DNA of 64,000 bases from Laguncularia racemosa (taxonomy: Eukaryota; Streptophyta; Magnoliopsida; Myrtales; Combretaceae): contig JBBMOL010000018.1 in assembly GCA_037954665.1 (NCBI GenBank), positions 1,798,001 through 1,862,000 on the forward strand. Reading direction: 5' to 3'. Under the pieces are notes generated by a model that was not told the DNA's origin, searched no databases, and saw only the letters and a program-made list of their open reading frames with translations. This document shows positions 36,556-47,114 of the stretch, piece by piece; the first letter of the stretch is position 1, and each line of letters opens with the position of its first letter. A program made the position numbers and the translations under genes.

Positions 36556-38794
36556 GTACAATAAATCCTCCAAAGTTCTAGTCTTCGCCATTATTATATA
36601 CTGTTTTCTTTTCTGGGTCTTGCTCAAGTTTTGATCTTTTGTTCTTTCGGGTAATCATTTATCCATTCTCTTCCATTTCCTTGTTATTTTGAGATGTTGA
36701 AAGTTGTTTGAGTCCTGGGTTTTGGTAAATGTTGCTTTTATTATTGGGTCTTGCTGAAGTTTTGATCTTTTGATGGTTTCTGGTAATTGTCTCTATGATT
36801 GCTTTGAATTTTTGAGGTGTTTAAGGTTGTTTGAATCCTGGGTTTTGTTTGTATATACTGTGTTCTTATCTGGGTTTTGATGATGTTTTGATCAATAGGT
36901 TGTTTCTGATAGTTATTTAATTCATCTCTTTCACTGTTTTGTATGTTTGAGCGGTATAAGGCTGTTTGACTACTGGGTTCTGTGAGGATATGTTGTTTTC
37001 ATTTTTGGGTTAGCTAGAGTTTGTATTTTTTTTAATTGTTTCTGATAATTTTGTTTATTTTTATCTTGAATTGCTAATTTTTGAGCTGTTTTAGTTGATC
37101 AAAATTTCAGTTTTATAATTATCCAAAAAAAAAAATTTCAGTTTTATTAATATTTATCCTTAAATGTGAACATCAGCTTTTTGATTTTCTTAATTTGCCT
37201 CTGGTAGTTGATTTAATGTTGAAAGGTTTTCGATTTTGGGTCTGTATTGGAGCAAAGATACATGTGTTTTTGTTGATAAATGCTCCTTTATTTGTTTAAT
37301 GGCTGTGAACTATAGATTCACATCAACATTAATTGATGTAAATGAAGATTGATTTATGTTGATCTAAATTGGTAACTGTTGATTCAGATTGAGTATTCAG
37401 TGTAGTTTAAAATCTACAGGGCCATGTGTGCTCCTTTTTCCTCTTTATGATGTAAAGAAGAACCGATTGAAAAGAAGTTGGAACTGTGATGAAATTCTAT
37501 TTTTAGTGCCTTCATATTTTGGAGCTCTTTTCTTTGCATAAGATAATGATGGGAAGTCAAATTATCCTTGTGAGAGAATGACAGTGTGGAATGCTGGTAA
37601 GTAACACTTGTTTCAGAGAAAGAGGATATTTCTAACTGAATCAGTTACGCACTCTCCCTGTTTATTAAAAATTGACAATAGCATCATTCCATATATTTTC
37701 TTTGAATTTTTCAATTAAGATGTAGATTATGTGATATCATAGTTTTCAAGGTGCAGTGCTCGCTTCTTACTGTCTAATTTATGTAATTCTAAAGTAAAGG
37801 TAAAAAGGAATTCGGCTTATTTGTGATACTTAACCGTTTAAAAATTTTATTTCCTCAAATTAGAGTTTCGTCCAACTCTTGCCAACCTAAAATCTGTTGT
37901 TATGGAAACAAGGGGGGAATGCAAACAGACATTTGATGCCATTGAATTTCTACTGTCTTCTCATTCAGATTATTGTGTTTATAATTTTGCTATTTACTGA
38001 GTGCTTTGGCTTCTTGTTATGTCATTGTCAGAGTAATTCCTTCAACTATGAATCCTTTGTCCAATTTCTGAAAGTTGCATGGAGCAATTTGTTCTTTATT
38101 TGCTGTGGCAGCATTGATTTGCTTCTCTGTAATGCAAAACTCTAGTTTTGGGAAATTGAACTTCAGAAATGTGCAATATTTTGGCACTTTCTAGTGGATT
38201 TGAAGTTCTGTTGACTAGTGTTATTCTGTGAGTTGCTCTTAAAACCTGAATGCTTGTCACATTTGGATTGCCATGTCTAATATAGCCCTCTGAGATTCAT
38301 TTTAAGTGCCAACTGCCATCTGCTCAAAAAATTATCTGTTCAAATTTCATGAGCACTGATGCCTTTCCTATGTAGCTTTGGAAGGCACCTGATGATGCAT
38401 ATTGTTTTGTCATGATGGTATTTGCATATTAGAACTACAACCTTTATGCAGGACTAAGAACTTCTCTGTACATGATATCTACATGTGACAGTGAACTTTC
38501 CTTTGCATGATCTGAAAGGTTTGAGATTCATAATTGTTGGACTTTTGCTTTTCTTTTTGACCACACTATTGCAAGATAGATCTGAGTAATTTGTAGTTTG
38601 ACTTATGGAGGACCTTTATGTATGCATGGGACCTGTTCAGAAATTTTTGTTCTACTTGCCAGTATCTTGTTGTGCTGTATCTACTTTGTTGTGTGTTGCT
38701 TTGCTTGCTACTCCTTTTTATTTTATTTTTTTATTGTTTTTTTATGCATCTTCTTATATGGATGTGTGATTCTCTGATATGCCCTCTCCTACAG
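36556..38794 (+). other. 5'UTR intron of plastid MDH, with tandem repeats
   Basis: The donor (exon ends CCAG at 36555) and the acceptor CTCCTACAG (ends 38794) sit 8 bases before the MDH start codon, so the leader is split by an intron of about 2.24 kb. The intron is T-rich as usual. Its first part (about 36614-37120) is built of four imperfect units of 126-135 bp. The 93-codon frame at 38618-38899 is a by-product. Confidence 0.7.
36614..37120 (+). repeat. Four imperfect about 130-bp tandem units inside the MDH leader intron
   Basis: Units start with TGGGT(C/T)TTG-type words at 36614, 36745, 36871 and 37006 (periods 131, 126, 135). Shared words in order are AGTTTTGATC, TTTCTGGTAATT-like, TTTGAG, GTTGTTTGA and CCTGGGTTTTG. 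The fourth unit is the most diverged and lacks the last part. Confidence 0.75.
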
Positions 38795-38802
38795 ATTTCA
38801 AA

Positions 38803-40047
38803 ATGGCGGCTACATCAGCAGCTACCTTTTCAGTTGGATCAATTGTATCCTTCACGTCTAAAGCTGGTCAAGGTATACAGTCAAAGCATTCTACTTTGAC
38901 GATGGGCTCACAGAGGTCTCTGGCAAGTTTCACTGGGCTCAAGGCAGCATCAGTGAACTGTGAAGTAGAGGCTGTGGAGTCATCTTTCTTGGGCAAAGAA
39001 AGTAGTGCAGCTCTCTGCCAGTCTTTTTCTGTTAAAGCCCAGAAACAAAGCCGTATGTCTCAGTATAATCTACAACCCCAAGCATCTTTCAAAGTGGCAG
39101 TTCTTGGCTCTGCTGGAGGCATTGGTCAACCACTGTCGCTGTTAATCAAGATGTCCCCATTAGTGTCTGCCCTTCATCTATATGATATAGCAAATGTCAA
39201 AGGAGTTGCTGCTGATCTTAGCCACTGCAATACTCCTTCTCAAGTTCTAGATTTCACTGGTGCATCTGAGCTAGCAAATTGCTTAAAAGGTGTAAATGTG
39301 GTGGTTATACCTGCTGGAGTTCCAAGAAAGCCTGGCATGACGCGTGATGACCTTTTCAATATCAATGCAAACATTGTGAAAACCTTGGTTGAGGCTGTTG
39401 CTGATAATTGTCCCAATGCCTTCATCCATATCATCAGCAATCCAGTCAACTCGACAGTGCCTATTGCAGCAGAAGTTTTGAAGCAAAAGGGTGTTTATGA
39501 TCCTAGGAAACTCTTTGGTGTTACAACGCTGGATGTTGTGAGGGCAAACACTTTTGTTGCTCAAAAGAAGAACTTGAAGCTCATTGATGTTGATGTCCCA
39601 GTTGTAGGTGGGCATGCTGGAATTACAATTTTGCCTCTCCTCTCAAAGACAAGGCCCTCAGTAAGTTTCACAGATGAAGAAGTGGAAGAGCTAACTGTAA
39701 GGATTCAAAATGCGGGGACTGAAGTTGTGGAGGCGAAGGCAGGTGCAGGGTCTGCTACACTCTCCATGGCATATGCAGCAGCAAGATTTGTTGAGTCTTC
39801 CCTTCGAGCTTTGGACGGTGATGGAGATGTCTATGAGTGCACTTTTATCCAGTCAGATTTGACTGAGCTTCCATTCTTTGCGTCTCGAGTGAAGCTTGGC
39901 AAGGAAGGGGTTGAAGCTGTGATTTCATCTGAACTTCAGGGATTGACTGAATATGAGCAGAAGGCCATCGAGGCATTGAAGCCTGAATTGAAGGCCAGCA
40001 TCGAGAAGGGTATCACGTTTGCTCAAAAGCAAGCTGTTGCTACTTAA
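38803..40047 (+). CDS. NAD-dependent malate dehydrogenase, chloroplastic
   Basis: It interconverts malate and oxaloacetate with NAD(H) in plastids, serving redox export. The coding part is a single exon of 414 residues (Arabidopsis At3g47520 about 403). Residues 1 to about 80 are Ser/Thr/Gln-rich with few acidic residues at first and look like a transit peptide. The NAD-binding loop GSAGGIG is at 102-108, substrate arginines lie in PRKPGMTRDD (Arg175, Arg181), Asn213 is in SNPVNS, and Asp244 and His271 (GGHAGITILPLLS) form the catalytic pair. The start at 38803 was chosen because the in-frame ATG at 38779 would be removed as intron (acceptor at 38794). The PPR gene follows in convergent orientation. 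Confidence 0.95.
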   Translation: MAATSAATFSVGSIVSFTSKAGQGIQSKHSTLTMGSQRSLASFTGLKAASVNCEVEAVESSFLGKESSAALCQSFSVKAQKQSRMSQYNLQPQASFKVAVLGSAGGIGQPLSLLIKMSPLVSALHLYDIANVKGVAADLSHCNTPSQVLDFTGASELANCLKGVNVVVIPAGVPRKPGMTRDDLFNINANIVKTLVEAVADNCPNAFIHIISNPVNSTVPIAAEVLKQKGVYDPRKLFGVTTLDVVRANTFVAQKKNLKLIDVDVPVVGGHAGITILPLLSKTRPSVSFTDEEVEELTVRIQNAGTEVVEAKAGAGSATLSMAYAAARFVESSLRALDGDGDVYECTFIQSDLTELPFFASRVKLGKEGVEAVISSELQGLTEYEQKAIEALKPELKASIEKGITFAQKQAVAT

Positions 40048-41786
40048 GGTCCAGTCAATCCAAAGGTGGGGAAATTTTGGACCAGAGATGTTGCTGAGGA
40101 ATATGGAAGTGTGAGTCTTGATATTGCTGGGAAATTTAATTTCTATTTTTTGTTTTGTTAGAGGAGGATAGATTTTGAGGATTTTGCTCTTATAATTTTG
40201 CTCATAATTCTACTGTGGCTTGGAGATGCTATAGGAACAGTGGCTGTAATCTAATCATTTGACTATGAGCTCATGACAGATAAACTGTCAGGGAATAACA
40301 TGGGGGCCTATGACCTTTTCCTTTTTTAAGAATATATGGTACTCTGGTGGTTTTGCTATAATGATGCTGATTTCGAGTTTTTCGCATGTGTAATTGCATC
40401 TTTCGCACACTTGAAAGTACCACAAATTACAGTGAATTTCGTGACACAGTTGCTGGTTGCATGCAGTCATCTGTTTCTTTGGTTGCCTTTTTGATTCCAG
40501 AATGTTGAGTATCGACTTGTGTTAACATGATGTGCGAGACAGCTGTCTATGGCTCTGTTGCAACCCTAAACAGACGTTGGCAGCTTGTACCCTTGGATCC
40601 CTCTTTCTAGTACCGTTAACCCTTCCCTTTTTGTTCCCTATTTGTATTTCTATTTAAGCAAACAGCAAAGGTACAATTCATTTTCCTCTGTGTATGTCAA
40701 CTGTGCCTGTTTGCCTCCATGCCACTATCATCATCATCAATCATGCCTTCATACAGAGTTATTCTTGAGCCTCCCCACGCGATCATCTATTTGTAGTTCT
40801 ATTTTATTTGCAGTTTGTTTGTTGTCAATTTGTCTCGTATCCCTCCACCCTGTAGCATCTTATTCATCGGAGAATTTGATTGTGTTACTTGGTTGCTGAT
40901 AACTTTGCTTTTAAAGAAATGGCCTCTTTCGATTGGATACACGGATACACATATCCTTGGTCATTGGTTCATGAGAAGCTTGTATACCACGGTGCTATGT
41001 TGAAGGAGGAAGAAAGAACAATGCCCGAATATAACTGAAATATTATGATCCAGCACGATAAATTCCTATACAGTTTCTCCTTGATAAATGATCAAAAGAA
41101 CAGACATGTTTGATAAATATGACAAATATGTCAACAATTCAAAATTGTTCTTTCTTCCAATTTCAAGAGATAATGGTAACCATTTTGGTAATCCTGTATC
41201 ATTTTTTTTCTTCTTGTTCCCTCACTATCTTTAGTCAATTCCTCTAGAAATCTGACTTAGTTTGCAACTAGGAATCCCAAGAAGATCAAGTTGCTTGGGA
41301 CTAGATGGATCTTCATTGCAACAGACCGTCATTTCCTATGAATAAGGAGTGTGGCATCCTGTACAGCTAGAATCCCATCCTTCTTCATATATGCAAAATC
41401 CTGGGAGCTGTAAGAGATGAGCTGAAAGAACAACCGGCTTCGAAAGATCCTGAACTTGCAGGTATCAGACTAGAAGAGGCCTAATTCACTCGTACAATAA
41501 TTTACTCAAAGCGGGAAAATAGTTGTGTAAACCGAATCTTTTTAGACCCAGGCACAAACTGCATAACACATATTATATGGTCAACACGTAACAAAACAGT
41601 AACCACTAGTATTGATATAAATGTCATATGTCGATAATTTTGCAGCTGAGTCTTTTAAGTTTTGGACCACACCTGCGTTTTCCGCTCAGAAAGGGAGCAT
41701 CTAAGTTCGTTTTTGCATGAGGTGGAATTTTGTATGCCCTCTTGACTTTGAATAATAGAACCTGCATTTTCCCTCCAAGAGAATTC
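40048..41786. other. 3' regions between MDH and the convergent PPR gene
   Basis: The 3'UTRs of MDH (+) and of the PPR gene (-) meet here. Short open frames at 40585-41003 have no domain. I saw no RNA gene or repeat. Confidence 0.55.
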
Positions 41787-43733
41787 CTACCAGAAGTCGT
41801 TGCATGAGCACTGTCCTCCTCTAAAGTGATGGAATCTAACACGATCCCTAATTATCAACGCTCGATTATAAACACTTGAAACGAATTTTGCAAAGGTGTG
41901 ACAGTCAGCACAGATCCGAAGATTATTTGCTATTCTGATCTGCGTGCCAGGTGGTGTAGCAAGAACTGCAAATGCAATTGCTAATTTCTCACTGTGGTAA
42001 GATAGTCTGTAGCCTTTCTCTTCCAAGGTTAAGTTGTGCAATTCAGATGAAATTTCTGGGACGTAACCTGCTATTCTCAGCTGCTTCCCAATCTCATCCA
42101 GCATCGCATAAATTTCTTCATGCCGTGGGTGAGATATATCATCCACAGTGAACTCATGAGCAATTCCTTTCAACTCAATAGTTGAGCAGCCGGGTGTCGT
42201 CTGGATTCCTTTTTCTTTCATGAATTTCCTAAGCTCCTGGACCTTGTCCCAGTTTCCAGCTGAAGAATACAAATTTAATAACAGAACATAATCTCCAGCT
42301 TCTTGAGCCTTAAGCTCAATCAAGTTTTCCACTACACGCTCTCCAAGTTCGACGTGGTGATGGATTTTACAAGCCCCAAGTAAGGTCCTCCATATCATTG
42401 AATCAGGTTTAACTTCCATTGATGTTATGAGCTGATAAGCCTGATCAAGCTGACCAGCACGACCCAAGAGATTGACCACACATCCATAGTGATGTACATT
42501 GGGCACTACTCCATATTCCCTTCTCATTCTTTCAAATATTAACATTCCTTCATCAACCAATCCGCTGTGACTGCAACCCGAGAGTACTCCAGTGAAAGTC
42601 TGTTCATCCGGCAAAACACCAGCTTTCAGCATCTCTCTAAAACCACCAACAGCTTCTTTTCCATAGCCATTCATCGCAAAACCAGAAATCAACGCTGTCC
42701 ATGAAACTACATTTTTGTACCGCATCCCCTCGAAAACACTAAAAGCCTTATCCATACATCCACACCGCGAATACATCACAATCAGCGAATTACACACCTT
42801 AATAGAATCCTCATATCCTCTGTCCATTATATACTTATGAATTCTCCCACCAAATTCCAAAGCATTCAAGTTACCAACGGCTGGAAGCAGATGCAAACAC
42901 GTAACATCATCCGGTTGACACGCATCCTCAACACCACTCATCATTGCATCAAATAAGTGAAATGCATCCCTTGTTCGATTACTACGTAAATAACAAGAAA
43001 TCAACACATTCCAAGCAACAGTATCTCTCCTGGGAATTTCGTCAAACACCTTATAAGCTTCATTGAATTCTTCACAAACGGAATAAAAATCCATTAATGT
43101 AGTCATTAGAAGACAATCAGATTGAAACCCATTTCTCAAAATACTTCCATGAAGCTGAACACCACCCATTAACAACCTCATCTTAACACAACATTTAACA
43201 GCAAAGGAACAGGACAACGGGTCTATGTCAACACCATTTCTTCTCATTTCACTGAACAAATGAAACCCGTTTTCAGGATACGCACTCAATGAATACCCTT
43301 TAATCATAACATTGTAATGAGACAAAGTTGGGCTTTTGATCCGAGAGAAAATTTGAATGGAATAACCCATGTTCTGAAATGGGAAAAGAGCAAACTTTGA
43401 AAGCAATTTGAGTGAAATCTCGGGGTCTTGGAAAAAAGATGTTTGTATGATGTGGGCATGGATTTGGAGGAGATGGGTTCTGTTGGTACATGAATTTAAG
43501 AGAGAAAGTAAAGAACTTCTTTGGGTTTGTGAGCGAATGAAGACGACGAAGGGGTTCGGTTGACTTAGGTGTACGGTTTGAGTTAGGGTCTGCTTTTTCT
43601 GACGAAATAGTGAAGACAGTGAAGATGAACTGTTGAGCGGGATTGTGTTTTGAAGGCGCTGAGATGATGTTAAGGTTGTAGCGGTCGAAAGAGAGAGACG
43701 TTGTGATCCGATTAGGCGCCATATTTGCTTCAT
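41787..43733 (-). CDS. Pentatricopeptide repeat protein, PLS class with E and DYW domains
   Basis: PLS-DYW proteins bind organelle transcripts and carry out C-to-U RNA editing. This one is a single exon of 648 residues, intronless as is usual. The first about 70 residues are Ser/Thr/Arg-rich, suggesting mitochondrial or plastid import. PPR motifs run from about 115 to 470 (phrases such as NVMIKGYS, WNVLISCYLRSNR, WTALISGFAMNGYGKEA, YGCVVNLLGRAGQLDQAY), followed by an E region and the deaminase-like DYW domain. That domain keeps H580-S-E582 and C608-A-D-C611-H, and CSC at 642-644. The last three residues are DFW rather than DYW, a tolerated variant. The target site is unknown. The protein and its position next to MDH recall At3g47530 beside At3g47520. 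Confidence 0.93.
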   Translation of the reverse strand: MKQIWRLIGSQRLSLSTATTLTSSQRLQNTIPLNSSSSLSSLFRQKKQTLTQTVHLSQPNPFVVFIRSQTQRSSLLSLLNSCTNRTHLLQIHAHIIQTSFFQDPEISLKLLSKFALFPFQNMGYSIQIFSRIKSPTLSHYNVMIKGYSLSAYPENGFHLFSEMRRNGVDIDPLSCSFAVKCCVKMRLLMGGVQLHGSILRNGFQSDCLLMTTLMDFYSVCEEFNEAYKVFDEIPRRDTVAWNVLISCYLRSNRTRDAFHLFDAMMSGVEDACQPDDVTCLHLLPAVGNLNALEFGGRIHKYIMDRGYEDSIKVCNSLIVMYSRCGCMDKAFSVFEGMRYKNVVSWTALISGFAMNGYGKEAVGGFREMLKAGVLPDEQTFTGVLSGCSHSGLVDEGMLIFERMRREYGVVPNVHHYGCVVNLLGRAGQLDQAYQLITSMEVKPDSMIWRTLLGACKIHHHVELGERVVENLIELKAQEAGDYVLLLNLYSSAGNWDKVQELRKFMKEKGIQTTPGCSTIELKGIAHEFTVDDISHPRHEEIYAMLDEIGKQLRIAGYVPEISSELHNLTLEEKGYRLSYHSEKLAIAFAVLATPPGTQIRIANNLRICADCHTFAKFVSSVYNRALIIRDRVRFHHFRGGQCSCNDFW

Positions 43734-44640
43734 TTGTTGGTTACCTATGCGACATTTGAACCAAAAACGTGGGGTTTATGTTTTGTGATTTCCGAACCTC
43801 GCCTTTTGCATGTGTTAATTAATGGACAGGTGACTAACAAGGAGTAGAACCTATGGTGCAGTTGTTTTACAGAAGCTGTTTCCTAAATTCTTTCTGGAGT
43901 TTGTAAGTTTTAATGTAAGATTTAGGTTGTAGTAATCATAAGTAGTTGTCATTAAGCAACACTGATATTAGGAGTGAGTAACAATGCAATTCAATCTAAT
44001 GAATCAATTTGAACTGAACTTGAAGGACAAGTCTAAGAGATGAATTCATTTGAAAAAAGTCTAGCTGCAGCTTTCAAGATCTTGGAATTGGGATTCACCA
44101 TTTTGATTCTATGGGTGTGGATCTACATCCACTCAAGTCTCAACTAAGACCGGGCACTTTAAATAGGAAAATGAAGAACCGATCCAAACTGAACTCTTTA
44201 AAATCAGACCTTTTAGTTCTTTATGTTCGGTATCTATTTGAAAAGTTTTCAAATGGAAATATTTGGTCTAGTTTTGGTATGGAATTTCTCCACACCAAAC
44301 CGGAAAAGCATAGGTTATGTAAATAAATAGATAAAGTATTTGTAGGATAATCATATGCCCATTATTTAATACAATTCAACCATACAATTACCTATGAAAT
44401 ACATAAAAAAAAACAAATAACATATATTACATAATATAATTGATAAACCCATAACTACATTGATAGTGTTACATGACTATATAACACAATTTCTATTATA
44501 TATAAATCAACCTTATCTCATATGTAGGTATAGATGATTTAAGTTTGAAAACCTCAATCCACAACACGATTTATTAATCCACTACATTTGAAAACTTAAA
44601 CATATAACTTCATTGCTTAGTTGAGTTGAAGCCATTCATT
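43734..44640. other. PPR upstream region and AT-rich sequence
   Basis: The promoter of the minus-strand PPR gene must lie just right of 43733. No TATA box could be fixed. The 71-codon frame at 44111-44326 has no known domain. Confidence 0.5.
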
Positions 44641-47114
44641 GATTGAAAATTTTTTAAAGAAAAATTCACGTCATAAGTTTACTTCCTAACGTTGAGAATG
44701 AACTTAGGTAAGATTTATACCTCCATTTTCAATTTCAAACTTCATGAAGTCACAATCAATAAGTATATGCTTCATCTTGTCATATTGAATCAAATTCTTA
44801 ACATTACTAATAGCAGATTGGCTATCATCATATACTCAAGTTGTTTCGAAATAAAGAACCTTCTAATAACCTAAAAACCTTTGAAGCCACATAACCTCAC
44901 ATATTTCTTGTGAAATAGCTTGAAACTTGGCTTTTACATTGCTCTAAGCTAGCACTCAATTTGTTTCTTACTTACCAAGTCACCAAATTTCCCCCACCTT
45001 CGTGTAATAGATTGACATAGATTTATAATAAAATTTATCATCAGTCTAGTCAACATGTAGAAAGCATATGGTATCTTCATTTGTCAAATTTCAAAATAAT
45101 ATACCTTTTTCTAATGTGCCCTCAAGATATTTGAGCATTTCATGTAAAGTATCTAAGTATTGCTTAGTAGGAATGTACATCACTTTTCTACCTCCCTTTT
45201 TGGCCTTTATATGAATAAGGAATCATTAACTTAAGATTGGCAATGCCCCAATTGGCTTAAGATATCATTGAATTTTTGAAACCAAGCACAAGTAGATTAC
45301 TTGAAGTCTATATAGTGATTTCTTGAGCCAACACACTTTTTCCTTCCCTTATGTCATCTTTGAATCCTAAAGGAGTTTTTTATGTAAATTATTTTTTTCT
45401 TCTAAATCTCTATTATGAAAGACGTGTTTAACATCAAGCCGATGGAAAGACTAGTACAAATTTGTTATCAGAGATAACCAAACTCATATGGAGTTATACT
45501 TGGTAACAAGAGCAAAGGTTTCTTCATGACTGATCCAATAGGTTTAAGTATACTTTTTTGCCACTGAACAAGCCTTATATCATTTAATGCTACCATTTGA
45601 TTTGTGTTTAGCATTGATTATCCATCGACTTTCGGTGGCTTTCTTCCCTTAAGAAATTTTGTCAATTCCTAAGTTTTATTTTTATGTAAGGCTCTCATTT
45701 CTTCCATAATTAATTCTCTACACTTAGGAACTTTCGGTGGCTTTCTTCCCTTAAGCAATTTTGTCAATTCCTAACTCACAATGTTGATTTGCTCAAGAAA
45801 GCCTAAAAAGGTTTAGAAATTTTTTTTTTTTTATTTGTCAAATGATGTAAAATAGGATTACCTATCACACAATCTTTTTCCCTTTCTTAAGGTGATTGGC
45901 ATGTCTTCTATAGTTTCTAAAACCTTATCTTTTTTGGTCTTAAGGCAATCGGCATGTCTTCTATGGTCCTTAAAGCTCCCTAATTTCCATCCTTAGCAAT
46001 CTCAACTTCTATCACTTGAGTGTTACTACTAATTGTTTTAGATAAATTTTTCAAGGACAAAGATTGATCATGCAAAGGCTTTTTGTACCTTCTACCATAT
46101 ACTTAACTTGACTGAATGAATCCAAATTAGCATAAGAATTAAATTGAGGAATATTTTGCTATTGACTAGTGTTATGTTGAGAGGCTACATTGGAGTAACA
46201 AAATATGGAAAAGTTTGACTTGTGTATGATGGAGATGACACATGTAATGATGAAGATACTAATGACAATGGAAAACTTAGAAGCAACAATAACAATTCCA
46301 AAGAAGTGAGGTTAGGATAGATGCAGCAATAACAGTTCCAAAGAAGTGAGGTTAGGATTTTCAATAGATTTTACACCATTTTGATTCTCCTCAAGTAAAG
46401 ACTTCTAAAAAATTCTTTGATCCCAAGAAAGTGAACATCATAGGAGACTTAGGACTTTTGGAATGAAGGATGATAACATGTATACCCTTTTGACTAGAAG
46501 AATAGCCAACAAAATCTCATTTTAAAGCCTTAGCTTTTGGTTTACTTAAATTTTGCTTGTGATTTTAAACATAAATAGTGCAACCAACCACTCTTATGAG
46601 AAAATAATTAAGGAGATAAACATGAGGATAGTGTCTTAGAAAACAAATAATATGAGTATGAAAGTTTAAGTGTTTTAGAATGAAGATGATTAATAACATA
46701 AGTTGTAGTTAAGGCGACTTATCTTAAAAGGAATAAAAAACAAAACTTAACAACAAGAATTATTGAATCACCAATAAGATACAACGGTTCTTTCTCTCAA
46801 ACATTCTATTATGTTGTATAGTGTAAGCATATAACCCTTGATGAAAAATACCATCATCGATCAAGTATTTAGAAAGATCTTTTGAAAAGCACTATTTCCT
46901 ATTATCTAAACTAAGAATGGGAATTGATGATGGAAGAGTTTCTAAATATATTTATGTTATCACTTGGAAATTTTACAAGCGTCAAATTTATCTTTCATCA
47001 AATTGTAACAAGCACGTGTGTCGTCATTAGTAAATGTGATCAACCATCTTTCACCATTAAATTGTGAACATCACTATAAATGATGTGGAAAGGTAAATAA
47101 GGCTTGTAGGAATG
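44640..47114 (-). pseudogene. Old Ty1/copia element, left part (integrase to RNase H), minus strand
   Basis: Read right to left, broken frames show copia features in order. The integrase core is marked by YSDVHNLM near 47090 and by FHQGLYAYT plus RMFERKNR near 46800-46860. A VGYSSSQKG phrase follows at about 46490, and then an RNase H tail with KVGGNLVTW near 44990. The last corresponds to the copia phrase before the KSSAEAEY block. Stops and frameshifts are everywhere. The integrase frame stops at 47114 and continues at 61553 on the far side of the gypsy element. Three short internal tandem duplications occur (45629/45731, 45893/45940, 46283/46323). The LTRs were not identified. Confidence 0.7.

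Noticed and set aside
40585..41003. Open frames after MDH
   Set aside because: Low-complexity translation and no domain; 3'UTR or intergenic sequence of two convergent genes.
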